NCBI RefSeq assembly: GCF_900604285.1
Contig: NZ_UWNY01000001.1
Span: 1,183,774 to 1,247,773, forward strand
Length of the DNA: 64,000 nucleotides
Origin: Varibaculum vaginae
GTDB taxonomy: Bacteria; Actinomycetota; Actinomycetes; Actinomycetales; Actinomycetaceae
Reading direction: 5' to 3'
This document shows, one piece after another, positions 1 through 9,208 of this stretch (position 1 is the first letter of the stretch; each line of letters opens with the position of its first letter). The position numbers and the translations under genes are program-made. Under the pieces are notes generated by a model that saw nothing but the letters and a program-made list of their open reading frames with translations, was not told where the DNA came from and did no database searches.

Positions 1-433
1 CGATGGCCGAGGAGCCCTCGAGGGGTTCGCAGCCCGTGGCGCTGACGACCTTTTCGAAATCCTGCCGGTCGTACTTGCCGTGCCGCAAGGCGACATCGCC
101 GGTCTCCAGGACGAAATCTCGCTCAAACAAATTGTTGGTGCCGTTTTTTGCACAGAGTGCCTTGAAGAAGATGACCATGGTCGTGAGTCGCTGCTGGCCG
201 TCGATGACGGTGCGAACCTCGGAGACCTCGGACCAGGTGTTGCCGGAGGAGGCCTGCTTCAGGATGATGGAGCCCAGGAAATAGGGCCGCTTCGAGGCCG
301 TGACGAACTCCATGTCGCCGAGGAAACGCTCCCATTGCTCTTCTCCCCAGACGTACGCCCTTTGGTAAAAAGGTATTTCGAGCAGGCGCGATCCGTTGAA
401 CACGCCGCTTATCGTTGCTTTTCCTGCATCCAT
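1..433 (-). CDS. DUF262 (GmrS-type) protein, N-terminal part only
   Basis: The gene runs off the left edge, so only the first 144 codons are present. Translation from the ATG at 433 begins MDAGKATISGVFNG and shows the DUF262 hallmarks IPFYQRAYVW (residues 20-29), YFLGSII (51-57) and DGQQRLTT (78-85). In this family the DGQQRLTT block belongs to a ParB/Srx-like nucleotide-binding fold, and members such as GmrSD act as restriction enzymes on modified DNA. It lies on the same strand as the DUF4238 and type III restriction genes, 52 bp after the DUF4238 stop, so it is probably part of the same defence island. Whether a DUF1524 nuclease half follows cannot be seen. Confidence 0.85.
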   Translation of the reverse strand, partial: MDAGKATISGVFNGSRLLEIPFYQRAYVWGEEQWERFLGDMEFVTASKRPYFLGSIILKQASSGNTWSEVSEVRTVIDGQQRLTTMVIFFKALCAKNGTNNLFERDFVLETGDVALRHGKYDRQDFEKVVSATGCEPLEGSSAI

Positions 434-484
434 CCTTAAAGCCCTATCTATCCTTTGCGGTTATTGCTGGCGGGGTCAATTTTA

Positions 485-1612
485 TCAATACGCTGCTTGA
501 CCCTTTAATGTTCCCGGTCCTTGCCGTCTTCTCCCCAGAAGGTGCTCGAAGATGATGCGCAGGTCCTCGTCATCAAGGCAGCCGCCCTCGAGGCAGCCAC
601 GGTCGATGGTATCGATCATCGTCTGCCCCTTCTTCTTCGAGCGGTCGTAGATCACTATGTCGAGGGATAGCTCCCTGCCGTCGCGCGTGAACATCTCGTG
701 CATGAATTCGGCACTGTTCGCTTGACTCCAATCGCGTACCGCGTGCTCGAGCGGGCCGCTTCCCCTCGATATGGCGACATCCCAATGCTCGCAGTTAAGC
801 AGAAGAAGTCGGTTCATGAACTCGACGCCCGAAAAACCGAGTCTCGCAAACGGCGGAAATAGAGGGTCATCTGAAAAGACCGCAGCATACTCACTGCTCA
901 ACGGCATATACGCGAGATGAAAATCGTACGAGTCGTCCTCGGGCCCGATGATGAACATAGGCATCGACGTCGTAACGAACCCTGAGCCGACGGGTGCCCT
1001 AAGGATGGAGAAGCTCTTCTCAAAAAAAGCCTTTCGAATACGGTTAACTGGCACAATATCATCGTTGGAGAAGAGCATGGTTGCGGCGGCGGCAAGCTCG
1101 ACCACCGCTTGGGAATCCCCGCGCCAATCCGACCAATCGAGCAAGCCGAGCTCATAGGGTGTCAGATGAACGTTTCTGAGCAGCTCTTCGGCAGTCTCGC
1201 GTGACCATTTCTTGTCGACGCGCATACTGATAGGGTGCCGGACGATGATATTTGCCGCCAGCTCGCAAACGGCGGCTTTCCCATCAGAATACCCTTCGTC
1301 TTCGCACTGGTCTTCTTTCTGGCGTTCCAAAAAGCGATCGTAAAGCGGCGCGATGCGGCTCTCGAGCTCAGATAGCTTAACCTCGATGAGGTTCTGCGCA
1401 TAGAATCTGTCTGTCGCATCGCCTGTCGCATCGGCATGCTCGACCTCATAAAGATCGCGCATGCTGCAAAGGTTCTCGCAATTCGTGCGGAAGAAGGAGC
1501 CCTTCTGTCTGCTGTAGGCATGAAGCTGCCCGGAGGAATCCGCGAAATGGCGCAGGTAGAACCGCGGCACCCAGTGCTGCTTTCGCGTCATCTTTCCGGG
1601 CAGCTTCGACAT
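485..1612 (-). CDS. DUF4238 domain protein
   Basis: A 375-residue protein. The N-terminus TRKQHWVPRFYLRHFADSSG (residues 9-28) is the typical DUF4238 opening, and the middle and end have the acidic, aromatic-rich pattern of that family. Its biochemical role is unknown; family members are common beside restriction and other defence genes. Its ATG at 1612 follows the stop of the res gene (1614-1616) by one base, so the two are translationally coupled in one minus-strand operon. I see no signal peptide or membrane segment. An accessory or effector role in the island is inference. Confidence 0.75.
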   Translation of the reverse strand: MSKLPGKMTRKQHWVPRFYLRHFADSSGQLHAYSRQKGSFFRTNCENLCSMRDLYEVEHADATGDATDRFYAQNLIEVKLSELESRIAPLYDRFLERQKEDQCEDEGYSDGKAAVCELAANIIVRHPISMRVDKKWSRETAEELLRNVHLTPYELGLLDWSDWRGDSQAVVELAAAATMLFSNDDIVPVNRIRKAFFEKSFSILRAPVGSGFVTTSMPMFIIGPEDDSYDFHLAYMPLSSEYAAVFSDDPLFPPFARLGFSGVEFMNRLLLLNCEHWDVAISRGSGPLEHAVRDWSQANSAEFMHEMFTRDGRELSLDIVIYDRSKKKGQTMIDTIDRGCLEGGCLDDEDLRIIFEHLLGRRRQGPGTLKGQAAY

Positions 1613-1613
1613 C

Positions 1614-4600
1614 CTAAGCCTTCACCGCCTCGTATTGGTAGGTCGTGCGCACGTTGTAATGGAAGTCGTTTCCGAGGTCCAGCGCCTCGAAGTGCTTCTT
1701 GGCGCAGCCGATCTTGATCTTCTCCGCGTCGCGCAGGGCGGGCTCGCCGTTCTTGCCGCCCTTGGTCTCGGTCACGAAGTACACGCGGCGCTCGCCGTCG
1801 GCCTCCTCGACGTACGCCCAGTCGGGGTTGTAACTGCCGAGCGGCGTGTCGATCTTGAACGCCGAGGGCAATTTCGCGAACACGAGAACCTCCTCCTGCT
1901 TGTCTAGAGCCTCGGCAAAGGAGCGCTCGACCCCCGCCGAGTCGTAGACCACGTAGTTGTACAGGCTCTTGCTCGTCATGTCCGGCTTCCACGCGTTCTG
2001 CCCAAGGTAGGCCGTGTAGTCGTCAAGCTCGAGGTCGCGCATGGTGTACCACTCGTCCTCGGGAAGGCGCACGTACTTGATGCCCTGGGCGATGAGGTCG
2101 TTCTTCACGCGGTTGATCTTGTCGCCGACCTGCGCGAGGAAGGTCGCGGGGTCGATCTCGAACTCGTCGAGGCGGCTGCAGCCCTCGAGGATCGCCTTGA
2201 TGGTGCCGCGGGTGAGCCCGACGGCGTCCTGCAGCTCTGCGATCGGGTCGGGAAGGTCGTATTTCACCTTTCCCGAAACGGACACCACGGAGGTGCCCGT
2301 GCCCTCGGCGCTCACGCCCGCGTCGTCGATGCCCAGCGAGGCACGCTCGCTCGTCACCTGGGGCGGGCGCACGGCGAGCATGCCGTCGACAGCTTCGATG
2401 GCATGCTCGATGAGCTTGCCGGAGTCGACCTCGACCTGGAAGCGCGTGCGCTGGCGGATGCGGTCCCACAGGGCCTGGAACGCAGGGTCGAGCGTGACGT
2501 CCTTCTGCAGCTCGACCGAGACCTCCTTGGCCTTGTCACGGATCTGGACCCTCTGGGACTTGTGGATGATGATCGCCTCGACCTGCTCCTTGGCAGGCTC
2601 GAGCTCGGCGGGGAGCTCGACCTTGCCCTCCTCGGCGGCCGCCTTCAGCTCGGGCGTCACCGCGCCCTTGCCGTCGACCATGCCGGTCGCGACGAGGTGG
2701 TCGTAGACCTGCTTGGACTTCTCGTAGCCCAGGCGCTCCTCGACGCCATCATCGCCCTTGACCGTGACCTTCGTGAAGCTCTCCGGAGTGATGACGCCGA
2801 ACTTGAAGTCCTCAGCCTCAAGCTCCTTCTGCAGGCCGTTGGCGAAGTCGTCGTAGCTCTCGTTCGCGATGACGGTGAGCACGTTCGCCTCTGGGTCGTA
2901 CAGGCGCTCGCCATCCTGGTTCACGCACAGGCGCAGACCGCGGCCGATCTTCTGGCGCTTGGTCAGGTTGTCCTTTGTCTCGACGAGCGTGCAGATCTGG
3001 AACACGTTGGGGTTGTCCCAGCCCTCCTTGAGCGCGGAGTGGCTGAAGACGAAAGAGACGTCCTTGTCCGCGTCCTTGCCGTCCGGGAAGGAGATGAGCG
3101 TCTCCTTCTTCTGCATGATGAGCTCGAAGGCCCCGGCGTCGTCGGCGGTGCCGGCGGCTCCCTTGGAGTCCTTGAACTTGCCCTTCTTGTCCTTGGCGAA
3201 GTATCCCTGGTGCACGGCGTGGGGGTCGCGCACCAGCGGGGCGCCGACGGCTTCGTAGCACTCGAGCCACGTGCCCTTGCCGATCCCCGCCGCCTTTGCG
3301 ATGCGACGAGGCGCCTTCGAGTTCAGGGCACCTGCGTACTCCTCCTCAAACATCAGGGCGTACAGGCCGCCGTGGACTTCGGGCTCGTAGACGCGGTATC
3401 GGTCGACGCGGTCGATGAAGAAGAGCGAGAGCACCTTCACGCCGCGCGGCCACAGCTCGAACTGGCGGGCCAGGTGGTCCTCGATGGTGCGGCGGATCTG
3501 CGCGCGCTTGACGACCTCCTCGTTGACGTCGCCCAGCGCCTCGCCGAGCTCGAGCACCTCGCCGTTCTGGAACTCTATGAACTCGTCGCCCACTGCGGCG
3601 CCGATGTTGTTGACCACCCAGCCGCTCTCGTAGTCGCTGTTCTCGCCGCTCTTCTGGTAGAGGTCGTTGCCGGTCTTCACCGTGACGGCCTTGCGCTTCT
3701 GCGTGCCGTCGGCCTGGCGCACGTCGATGGACACCTTGGCGGAGAACGGGTCGGACTTGACGGACTCGAGCCTCACGTACGCGCCGTTGAGGTTCGCCTC
3801 GGCCTTGATCGAGTCCACGCAGATGCCCTTCACCAGGTGGCGCTCGAAGGCGTCGACCGGCGTGAGGCGGTAGATCATGTTGTAGGCCTGCTTGTGCGTG
3901 GCCGAGTAGCGCAGCACGAACAGCGGGTTCAGGCTCTTGATGGCGGCCTTGGCCTGCTTGGTGTTGTCGACGCTCTGGGGCTCGTCGATGATGACGACGG
4001 GCTTGCAGGCGCTCACGAGCTCGCGAGGGCTGAAGCCGCCGGTGAGCTTCTCGCTGGGACGGTGGAAGAGGTTGCCCTCCTTCGCGGTGCCATCCTTCTC
4101 GAGGCCCTTGTTGAACGCGTCGATGTTGATGACCATGACCTGGATGGAGCTCGACGTGGCGAAGTTACCCACCGGCCCCATGTCCTTCGAGTCGTACACG
4201 AAGTAGTCGAGCGGCGTGCGGTCGTAGAGCGTCTCGAAGTGCCTGCGGGTGGTCTGGAGGCTCTTGAGGACGCCCTCGCGGATGGCCACGCTCGGCACGA
4301 CGATAACGAACTTGGTGATGCCGTAGCGGCGGTTTAGCTCGTAGATGGAGCGGATGTAGACGTAGGTCTTGCCGGTGCCGGTCTCCATCTCGACGGTGAA
4401 GTCTCGCAGGCGCCCATCGGTGAGGACGTCGGTTGCCGGGAGGCAGCCCTCCTCCTGCACGGCGTGCAGGTTGTCGAGGAGCTGGCCCGGCGCCACGCGA
4501 AGCTCGTTGCCGTGGCCGACCATGAGCTCGCCGATTGCCGTCTGGCCTTTGCGGCCGGAATCGGCGGAGAATACGCTGCCAATAAATTGTTGTCCGCGGA

Positions 4601-4676
4601 ACAGGTCGCAGGTTGCTTCGATGGCCTCCAGCTGGTGCTGCTGGTCGGATGAGAACTTGAACTCGAGCGCCGCCAT
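1614..4676 (-). CDS. res: Type III restriction enzyme, Res subunit (helicase-nuclease)
   Basis: A 1020-residue protein with the full type III Res layout. The superfamily 2 helicase core has Walker A METGTGKT (residues 97-104), motif II DEPQ (231-234) and a motif VI region KRQKIGRGLRL. The C-terminus carries the PD-(D/E)xK nuclease signature NPDWAYVEE followed by VTETKGGKNGE. Res needs Mod for site recognition, translocates with ATP and cuts 25-27 bp from the site in characterised enzymes. The ATG at 4676 lies one base after the mod stop (4678). Since the upstream mod gene is split by the tet(W) insertion, Res has probably lost its partner, and its transcription from the far side of the insertion may also be cut. 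Confidence 0.93.
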   Translation of the reverse strand: MAALEFKFSSDQQHQLEAIEATCDLFRGQQFIGSVFSADSGRKGQTAIGELMVGHGNELRVAPGQLLDNLHAVQEEGCLPATDVLTDGRLRDFTVEMETGTGKTYVYIRSIYELNRRYGITKFVIVVPSVAIREGVLKSLQTTRRHFETLYDRTPLDYFVYDSKDMGPVGNFATSSSIQVMVINIDAFNKGLEKDGTAKEGNLFHRPSEKLTGGFSPRELVSACKPVVIIDEPQSVDNTKQAKAAIKSLNPLFVLRYSATHKQAYNMIYRLTPVDAFERHLVKGICVDSIKAEANLNGAYVRLESVKSDPFSAKVSIDVRQADGTQKRKAVTVKTGNDLYQKSGENSDYESGWVVNNIGAAVGDEFIEFQNGEVLELGEALGDVNEEVVKRAQIRRTIEDHLARQFELWPRGVKVLSLFFIDRVDRYRVYEPEVHGGLYALMFEEEYAGALNSKAPRRIAKAAGIGKGTWLECYEAVGAPLVRDPHAVHQGYFAKDKKGKFKDSKGAAGTADDAGAFELIMQKKETLISFPDGKDADKDVSFVFSHSALKEGWDNPNVFQICTLVETKDNLTKRQKIGRGLRLCVNQDGERLYDPEANVLTVIANESYDDFANGLQKELEAEDFKFGVITPESFTKVTVKGDDGVEERLGYEKSKQVYDHLVATGMVDGKGAVTPELKAAAEEGKVELPAELEPAKEQVEAIIIHKSQRVQIRDKAKEVSVELQKDVTLDPAFQALWDRIRQRTRFQVEVDSGKLIEHAIEAVDGMLAVRPPQVTSERASLGIDDAGVSAEGTGTSVVSVSGKVKYDLPDPIAELQDAVGLTRGTIKAILEGCSRLDEFEIDPATFLAQVGDKINRVKNDLIAQGIKYVRLPEDEWYTMRDLELDDYTAYLGQNAWKPDMTSKSLYNYVVYDSAGVERSFAEALDKQEEVLVFAKLPSAFKIDTPLGSYNPDWAYVEEADGERRVYFVTETKGGKNGEPALRDAEKIKIGCAKKHFEALDLGNDFHYNVRTTYQYEAVKA

Positions 4677-4677
4677 G

Positions 4678-5354
4678 CTAGACCGTCCTCAATTCGATCT
4701 CACAGCCCATGCGCTCGCCGGCGTGCTTGAAGATCTGCACGGCGTTGAGCTTGAGGGTGTCGTCGAGGACGGAATCGAGGATGAGAACGCGCCTGGGCTC
4801 CATGTCGGCGATGGCCTCGAGCGCCTCAATGGTGAGGCCTCGGGACATGCAGCAGACGAGCTCGTCGCAAGCGACGGACCAGATGGGATAGCCCGCGGCT
4901 TCAGACTTCTCGACGGGCAGCGTGAGCTCGAGGCCCCATTTGAGCATCATCTCGAAGACGATATCCATATCGGAGCGATCGGGCTTGACCACGTCGAAGA
5001 GGAGCTGACCGGGCTCGGGCTTCTCAATGCCGGACTCATCGAGCTCGAACACACGGAAGCCGATGTCGGGAAGCTGCTTGGGTCCCTCGCCAAGCTTGAG
5101 TTGACGGTTGGATTCCTCGAGCTCGGTTTTGATTTTGTCGCCTGCGCGGCGAATGCGTCCTTCGCCTATGTCGCAGAGAGTCTCATACCCGTCCTTGTAG
5201 GCGTCGCGTTTCGGGTCACAAGGCTCTGGAAGCTGGACAAGGATAAACTGATAGCGATCATCTTTTCCGAGCTCCTGCAGGAACATGGCATGGGCGGTCG
5301 ATGCTGAGCCTGAGAAAAAATCAAGCACAATATCACCCGTGCTTAGATGCTCAT
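4678..5354 (-). pseudogene. mod: Type III methyltransferase mod, C-terminal fragment
   Basis: This is the 3' part of mod. It contains the SAM-binding motif I of a beta-class methyltransferase, DIVLDFFSGSASTAHAMFL, followed by the usual Mod C-terminus ending IELRTV. The open frame continues to a possible start at 5439, but its first 28 codons are a hydrophobic stretch that does not belong to the family and appear to come from the inserted DNA. The missing N-terminal part with the catalytic DPPY motif lies at 8003-9197 on the same strand. The break falls between LLQRLITLA and LSTGDIVLDFF, which are adjacent in intact Mod proteins. On its own this fragment lacks the catalytic motif and the target recognition region, so it should be inactive. 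Confidence 0.9.
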
Positions 5355-5435
5355 GTACGGTAAGGAAGCAAGCAACCGAAAACAAGAGATAGACCGCCAG
5401 CACTACACTATTCCGAACCAAAGACCAAAAGATAA

Positions 5436-5477
5436 GCATTGTGGGAAAATCTAAACTTTTGGATTTTCCTACAATGC
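5436..5477. repeat. 16-bp inverted repeat near left end of tet(W) cassette
   Basis: Arms GCATTGTGGGAAAATC (5436-5451) and its near-perfect complement (5462-5477, one mismatch) flank a 10-base loop. It lies about 80 bp inside the left edge of the cassette. It could be a terminator-like structure or a remnant of a mobile element end. I see no matching copy at the right edge. Confidence 0.6.
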
Positions 5478-5543
5478 CAACTACGGCGGAATCCCTCCCA
5501 CTCCTTATATCTTTCTGTATACATTGAATTTGTATTTAGTAAA

Positions 5544-5642
5544 ATGCAGACAACACCACGGATCGGCTTTTGGCTGGACAATTCCAACCAAACACCGCAG
5601 CAGACAGTAGAAACCATTCTGAACGTTAGGAAGCCGGTATGA
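5544..5642 (+). pseudogene. Short ORF remnant upstream of tet(W)
   Basis: A 32-codon open frame starting ATG at 5544, encoding MQTTPRIGFWLDNSN and ending NVRKPV. It has no convincing ribosome binding site. It resembles the tail or head of a longer gene more than a free-standing peptide, and its A+T-rich composition matches the cassette. I do not recognise the family; it may be the residue of a neighbour carried with tet(W). Confidence 0.3.
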
Positions 5643-5681
5643 TTGTTACATATAAGGGGAAGAAAAATTTCTTTTAGATAC

Positions 5682-5709
5682 TTGTTTTCCTAAAACTGAT
5701 GTGTAATAA
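5682..5709 (+). promoter_or_regulatory. Candidate tet(W) promoter
   Basis: A TTGTTT box (5682-5687) and TAATAA box (5704-5709) with a 16-bp spacer sit 28 bp before the leader peptide start. The arrangement resembles the promoter region known ahead of ribosomal protection tetracycline genes of the tet(M) group. Inferred from sequence only. Confidence 0.6.
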
Positions 5710-5736
5710 TTCAATTCCAGAAAAGGAGTAAAAAAT

Positions 5737-5760
5737 ATGCGGCAAGGTATTCTTAAATAA
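5737..5760 (+). CDS. tet(W) leader peptide MRQGILK
   Basis: A seven-residue ORF (ATG 5737, TAA 5758-5760) with a strong ribosome binding site, AAAAGGAG, 8 bases upstream. Its last codons overlap the left arm of an inverted repeat (5747-5758) whose partner is at 5832-5843. Ribosome position on this leader can therefore influence which RNA hairpin forms before tet(W), as described for attenuation of tet(M)-type genes. The role here is inferred from that model. Confidence 0.65.
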   Translation: MRQGILK

Positions 5761-5843
5761 AACTATAATCAAATAGTGGGAACAAAGGATTATGATAGTA
5801 CCTTTTGTAGGGGCTTAGTTTTTTGTACCCAATTTAAGAATAC
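5747..5843 (+). promoter_or_regulatory. tet(W) leader inverted repeat (attenuator)
   Basis: GTATTCTTAAAT at 5747-5758 is perfectly complementary to ATTTAAGAATAC at 5832-5843. Pairing would sequester the end of the leader peptide and form a long-range stem. Together with the terminator at 5914-5952 this is the expected architecture of tetracycline-responsive transcriptional attenuation. Confidence 0.65.
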
Positions 5844-5913
5844 TTTTGCCTTATCAATTTTGACATATCCCCAAAAACAGCACTCACAAACAGGTGTATG
5901 TCCGCAAATTATC

Positions 5914-5952
5914 ATCCCCAGTGGTAAAAGTATTTTACTGCTGGGGATTTTT
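5914..5952 (+). terminator. Intrinsic terminator in the tet(W) leader
   Basis: Stem ATCCCCAG/CTGGGGAT (5914-5921 and 5941-5948) with a second inner stem GTAAAA/TTTTAC, followed by a T run (5948-5952). It ends 34 bp before the tet(W) start. A second small hairpin, TGCCC-TTCG-GGGCA (5954-5967), follows just ahead of the Shine-Dalgarno sequence GGGAGG. Read-through would need anti-termination, presumably when ribosomes slow on the leader. Confidence 0.8.
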
Positions 5953-5986
5953 ATGCCCTTCGGGGCAGTAAAGGGAGGACAATCAC

Positions 5987-7906
5987 ATGAAAATAATCAA
6001 TATTGGAATTCTTGCCCATGTAGACGCTGGAAAGACGACCTTGACGGAGAGCCTGCTATATGCCAGCGGAGCCATTTCAGAACCGGGGAGCGTCGAAAAA
6101 GGGACAACGAGGACGGACACCATGTTTTTGGAGCGGCAGCGTGGGATTACCATTCAAGCGGCAGTCACTTCCTTCCAGTGGCACAGATGTAAAGTCAACA
6201 TTGTGGATACGCCCGGCCACATGGATTTTTTGGCGGAGGTGTACCGCTCTTTGGCTGTTTTAGATGGGGCCATCTTGGTGATCTCCGCTAAAGATGGCGT
6301 GCAGGCCCAGACCCGTATTCTGTTCCATGCCCTGCGGAAAATGAACATTCCCACCGTTATCTTTATCAACAAGATCGACCAGGCTGGCGTTGATTTGCAG
6401 AGCGTGGTTCAGTCTGTTCGGGATAAGCTCTCCGCCGATATTATCATCAAGCAGACGGTGTCGCTGTCCCCGGAAATAGTCCTGGAGGAAAATACCGACA
6501 TAGAAGCATGGGATGCGGTCATCGAAAATAACGATAAATTATTGGAAAAGTATATCGCAGGAGAACCAATCAGCCGGGAAAAACTTGTGCGGGAGGAACA
6601 GCGGCGGGTTCAAGACGCCTCCCTGTTCCCGGTCTATTATGGCAGCGCCAAAAAGGGCCTTGGCATTCAACCGTTGATGGATGCGGTGACAGGGCTGTTC
6701 CAACCGATTGGGGAACAGGGGAGCGCCGCCCTATGCGGCAGCGTTTTCAAGGTGGAGTATACAGATTGCGGCCAGCGGCGTGTCTATCTACGGCTATACA
6801 GCGGAACGCTGCGCCTGCGGGATACGGTGGCCCTGGCCGGGAGAGAAAAGCTGAAAATCACAGAGATGCGTATTCCATCCAAAGGGGAAATTGTTCGGAC
6901 AGACACCGCTTATCCGGGTGAAATTGTTATCCTTCCCAGCGACAGCGTGAGGTTAAACGATGTATTAGGGGACCCAACCCGGCTCCCTCGTAAAAGGTGG
7001 CGTGAGGACCCCCTCCCCATGCTGCGGACGTCGATTGCGCCGAAAACGGCAGCGCAAAGAGAACGGCTGCTGGACGCTCTTACGCAACTTGCGGATACTG
7101 ACCCGCTTTTGCGCTGCGAGGTGGATTCCATCACCCATGAGATCATTCTTTCTTTTTTGGGCCGGGTGCAGTTGGAGGTTGTTTCCGCTTTGCTGTCGGA
7201 AAAATACAAGCTTGAAACAGTGGTAAAGGAACCCACCGTCATTTATATGGAGCGGCCGCTCAAAGCAGCCAGCCACACCATCCATATCGAGGTGCCGCCC
7301 AACCCGTTTTGGGCATCCATCGGACTGTCTGTTACACCACTCCCGCTTGGCTCCGGTGTACAATACGAGAGCCGGGTTTCGCTGGGATACTTGAACCAGA
7401 GTTTTCAAAACGCTGTCAGGGATGGTATCCGTTACGGGCTGGAGCAGGGCTTGTTCGGCTGGAACGTAACGGACTGTAAGATTTGCTTTGAATACGGGCT
7501 TTATTACAGTCCGGTCAGCACGCCGGCGGACTTCCGCTCATTGGCCCCGATTGTATTGGAACAGGCATTGAAGGAATCAGGGACGCAACTGCTGGAACCT
7601 TATCTCTCCTTCACCCTCTATGCGCCCCGGGAATATCTTTCCAGGGCTTATCATGATGCACCGAAATACTGTGCCACCATCGAAACGGCCCAGGTAAAAA
7701 AGGATGAAGTTGTCTTTACTGGCGAGATTCCCGCCCGCTGTATACAGGCATACCGTACTGATCTGGCCTTTTACACCAACGGGCGGAGCGTATGCCTTAC
7801 AGAGCTGAAAGGATATCAGGCCGCTGTCGGTCAGCCGGTCATCCAGCCCCGCCGTCCAAACAGCCGCCTGGACAAGGTGCGCCATATGTTTCAGAAGGTA
7901 ATGTAA
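5987..7906 (+). CDS. tet(W): Tet(W) ribosomal protection protein
   Basis: A 639-residue elongation factor G-like GTPase, the standard Tet(W) length, intact from end to end. The N-terminus [20 protein letters not shown] carries the P-loop (residues 10-17), followed by the DTPGH and NKID guanine-nucleotide motifs. Domains III-V follow, ending in [13 protein letters not shown]. The protein removes tetracycline from the 30S A site using GTP and so confers resistance. A GGGAGG ribosome binding site precedes the ATG. Regulation is likely by the attenuating leader upstream. It runs antisense to the mod gene it interrupts. The tet(W) assignment rests on length and on residues I recognise across the protein; an alignment would settle the allele. 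Confidence 0.97.
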   Translation: MKIINIGILAHVDAGKTTLTESLLYASGAISEPGSVEKGTTRTDTMFLERQRGITIQAAVTSFQWHRCKVNIVDTPGHMDFLAEVYRSLAVLDGAILVISAKDGVQAQTRILFHALRKMNIPTVIFINKIDQAGVDLQSVVQSVRDKLSADIIIKQTVSLSPEIVLEENTDIEAWDAVIENNDKLLEKYIAGEPISREKLVREEQRRVQDASLFPVYYGSAKKGLGIQPLMDAVTGLFQPIGEQGSAALCGSVFKVEYTDCGQRRVYLRLYSGTLRLRDTVALAGREKLKITEMRIPSKGEIVRTDTAYPGEIVILPSDSVRLNDVLGDPTRLPRKRWREDPLPMLRTSIAPKTAAQRERLLDALTQLADTDPLLRCEVDSITHEIILSFLGRVQLEVVSALLSEKYKLETVVKEPTVIYMERPLKAASHTIHIEVPPNPFWASIGLSVTPLPLGSGVQYESRVSLGYLNQSFQNAVRDGIRYGLEQGLFGWNVTDCKICFEYGLYYSPVSTPADFRSLAPIVLEQALKESGTQLLEPYLSFTLYAPREYLSRAYHDAPKYCATIETAQVKKDEVVFTGEIPARCIQAYRTDLAFYTNGRSVCLTELKGYQAAVGQPVIQPRRPNSRLDKVRHMFQKVM

Positions 7907-7956
7907 AGATACATAATCGTCAAGACGGCAACAATCAGAAGTTATGGAGGGTAACA

Positions 7957-8022
7957 ATGGAATATAGTAAGGAAGATTTAATGGAAGCAAAAAAGCAATT
8001 CGCAAGGGTTATCAGGCGCTGA
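7957..8022 (+). pseudogene. Truncated ORF downstream of tet(W)
   Basis: ATG at 7957 with a strong site GGAGG six bases upstream starts MEYSKEDLMEAKKQ. The frame then crosses the cassette edge into antisense mod sequence, adding FARVIRR and a stop at 8022. The original gene is thus cut after about 14 codons. I recognise it only as a small ORF often seen after tetracycline ribosomal protection genes; its function is unknown to me. It marks the right edge of the cassette near 8001-8004. Confidence 0.6.
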
Positions 8023-9197
8023 AGTAGTTTCGTCGGTTTCGGTCCATCGAAATAGCCCTTTCCGTCAAATAGAGATACGAGCTCCTTGGCGCCTTCCTGG
8101 CTGTGACCCACTTCTTTGTAAAACATGATTGAAGTTGGAGCCATTCCATCATATTTGAGCTCTGTTAGGAAACGCTTGATGCAAGGGACGCTGTCGCCGT
8201 TTGGGCCAAACCAAATGCGGTTATCCTGGAGTCTCTCGCGAAACGCGTTTCGCGAGAGACTCCAGCAGCGTCCTGCTGGAGGCTCTACAACACGCCCCGA
8301 GGGCGTTGTGATTGGATAGTCGGAATCTGGGCTGTAAGTCTTTACACTGAGGTCGCTTGGCTTCCAAACGCCTCGAGGGTCGTTGTCTGGATTCTTGTAG
8401 CGGGCGTTTGCCTCGTCTGTTCTCGGCAGGCGTCCAATCACAAAGCGCTCAATGGATTTGGCGTATACGAGAACATAATCATGGCTATTTGAAACGTATT
8501 TGGCGTCATTCTTGGGCGAGTAAGCTCGTTCCCAGATTAGCTGAGAAACGAAATTTGCCTCTCCGAACACCTCGTCACAGAGGATGCGCAAATTGCGGTC
8601 TTCGTTATCGTCAATCGAAATGAAAATGACGCCATCGTCGGTTAGGAGCTCTCGAGCCAGTCTCAACCTAGGGTACATCATCGAGCACCAGTCGCTATGG
8701 TAGCGGCCACTTGTGTCGGCGTTGGACTGGCCGGCGAGTCCCGCCTGCTCCTTATAGTTATCGACAGAGTTGCCGAAATTGTCCTTGTAGACAAAGTCGT
8801 GACCCGTGTTGTAGGGTGGGTCGATGTAGATCATCTTGACCTTGCCGTGGTAGCCGCGCTGTAGGAGCTTCAGCACCTCGAGATTGTCGCCTTCGATATA
8901 AATGTTGTCCGAGTCGAAGGACCCATCCTCTCCATCGCGGCTGCGGCTTTTCTCGATACGGGGACGCAAAGTAGCAGTGCTGGACATCTGCGACTGGCGG
9001 ATGGCATCGGCCTTGCCGGGCCACGTGAACGCATAGCGCTCCAGGCCCTCGTCTACCTCGTCGCCAAGCTCCAGCCGCAGTTTGTCGAAGTCGATTCCGC
9101 TCTCGGAGAACACTTCGGGCATCAGCTCCTTGAGCTTATTCAGGCGGTCGTCAATAAGACTCTCCGATTCAAGAGTCATCTTTTCTATCTCGCTCAT
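8003..9197 (-). pseudogene. mod: Type III methyltransferase mod, N-terminal fragment
   Basis: This is the 5' part of mod from the ATG at 9197. It has the beta-class catalytic motif IYIDPPYNTGHDF (about residues 119-131), the block DGVIFISIDDNED, and a target recognition region with TPSGRVVEPPAGRCW and DNRIWFGPNGDSVP, all typical of type III Mod. Family similarity ends at KPTKLLQRLITLAN; the open frame then runs through cassette DNA to 7935. SAM-binding motif I is on the other fragment (4678-5354). The protein would N6-methylate adenine and guide Res if intact. It is preceded by the unknown gene 9209-10003 with an 11-bp gap, so it belongs to one operon with the helicase genes. A 40-bp palindrome lies within it. 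Confidence 0.9.
8226..8265. repeat. 40-bp perfect palindrome inside mod
   Basis: Every base pairs around the centre between 8245 and 8246 (core CGAAACGCGTTTCG), giving 20-bp arms. An adjacent shorter inverted repeat CCAGCAG-CGTC-CTGCTGG overlaps it at 8262-8279. The DNA encodes SLSRNAFRERLQ in Mod, between two conserved family blocks, so it is in real coding sequence. Confidence 0.9.
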
Positions 9198-9208
9198 GAG
9201 GTCTCCTC

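Larger units (their letters stand above)
5352..8003 (+). mobile_element. tet(W) cassette inserted in mod
   Basis: About 2.65 kb of DNA separates the two halves of mod. Its composition is much richer in A+T than the flanks. It holds a hairpin, an ORF remnant, the tet(W) leader and attenuator, tet(W), and the first codons of a truncated downstream gene. The edges are estimated from where Mod homology stops: near the codons for HEHLSTGD on the left and LITLAN on the right. They are good to within a few bases. No transposase, integrase or long terminal inverted repeat is visible in the cassette, so it was probably moved by a helper function or by recombination and then trimmed. Confidence 0.8.

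Noticed and set aside
2403-4337. 644-codon open frame on the plus strand opposite res
   Set aside because: It mirrors the helicase codons of res, has a Leu/Val/Asp/Arg-biased composition typical of antisense frames in G+C-rich DNA, and shows no domain.
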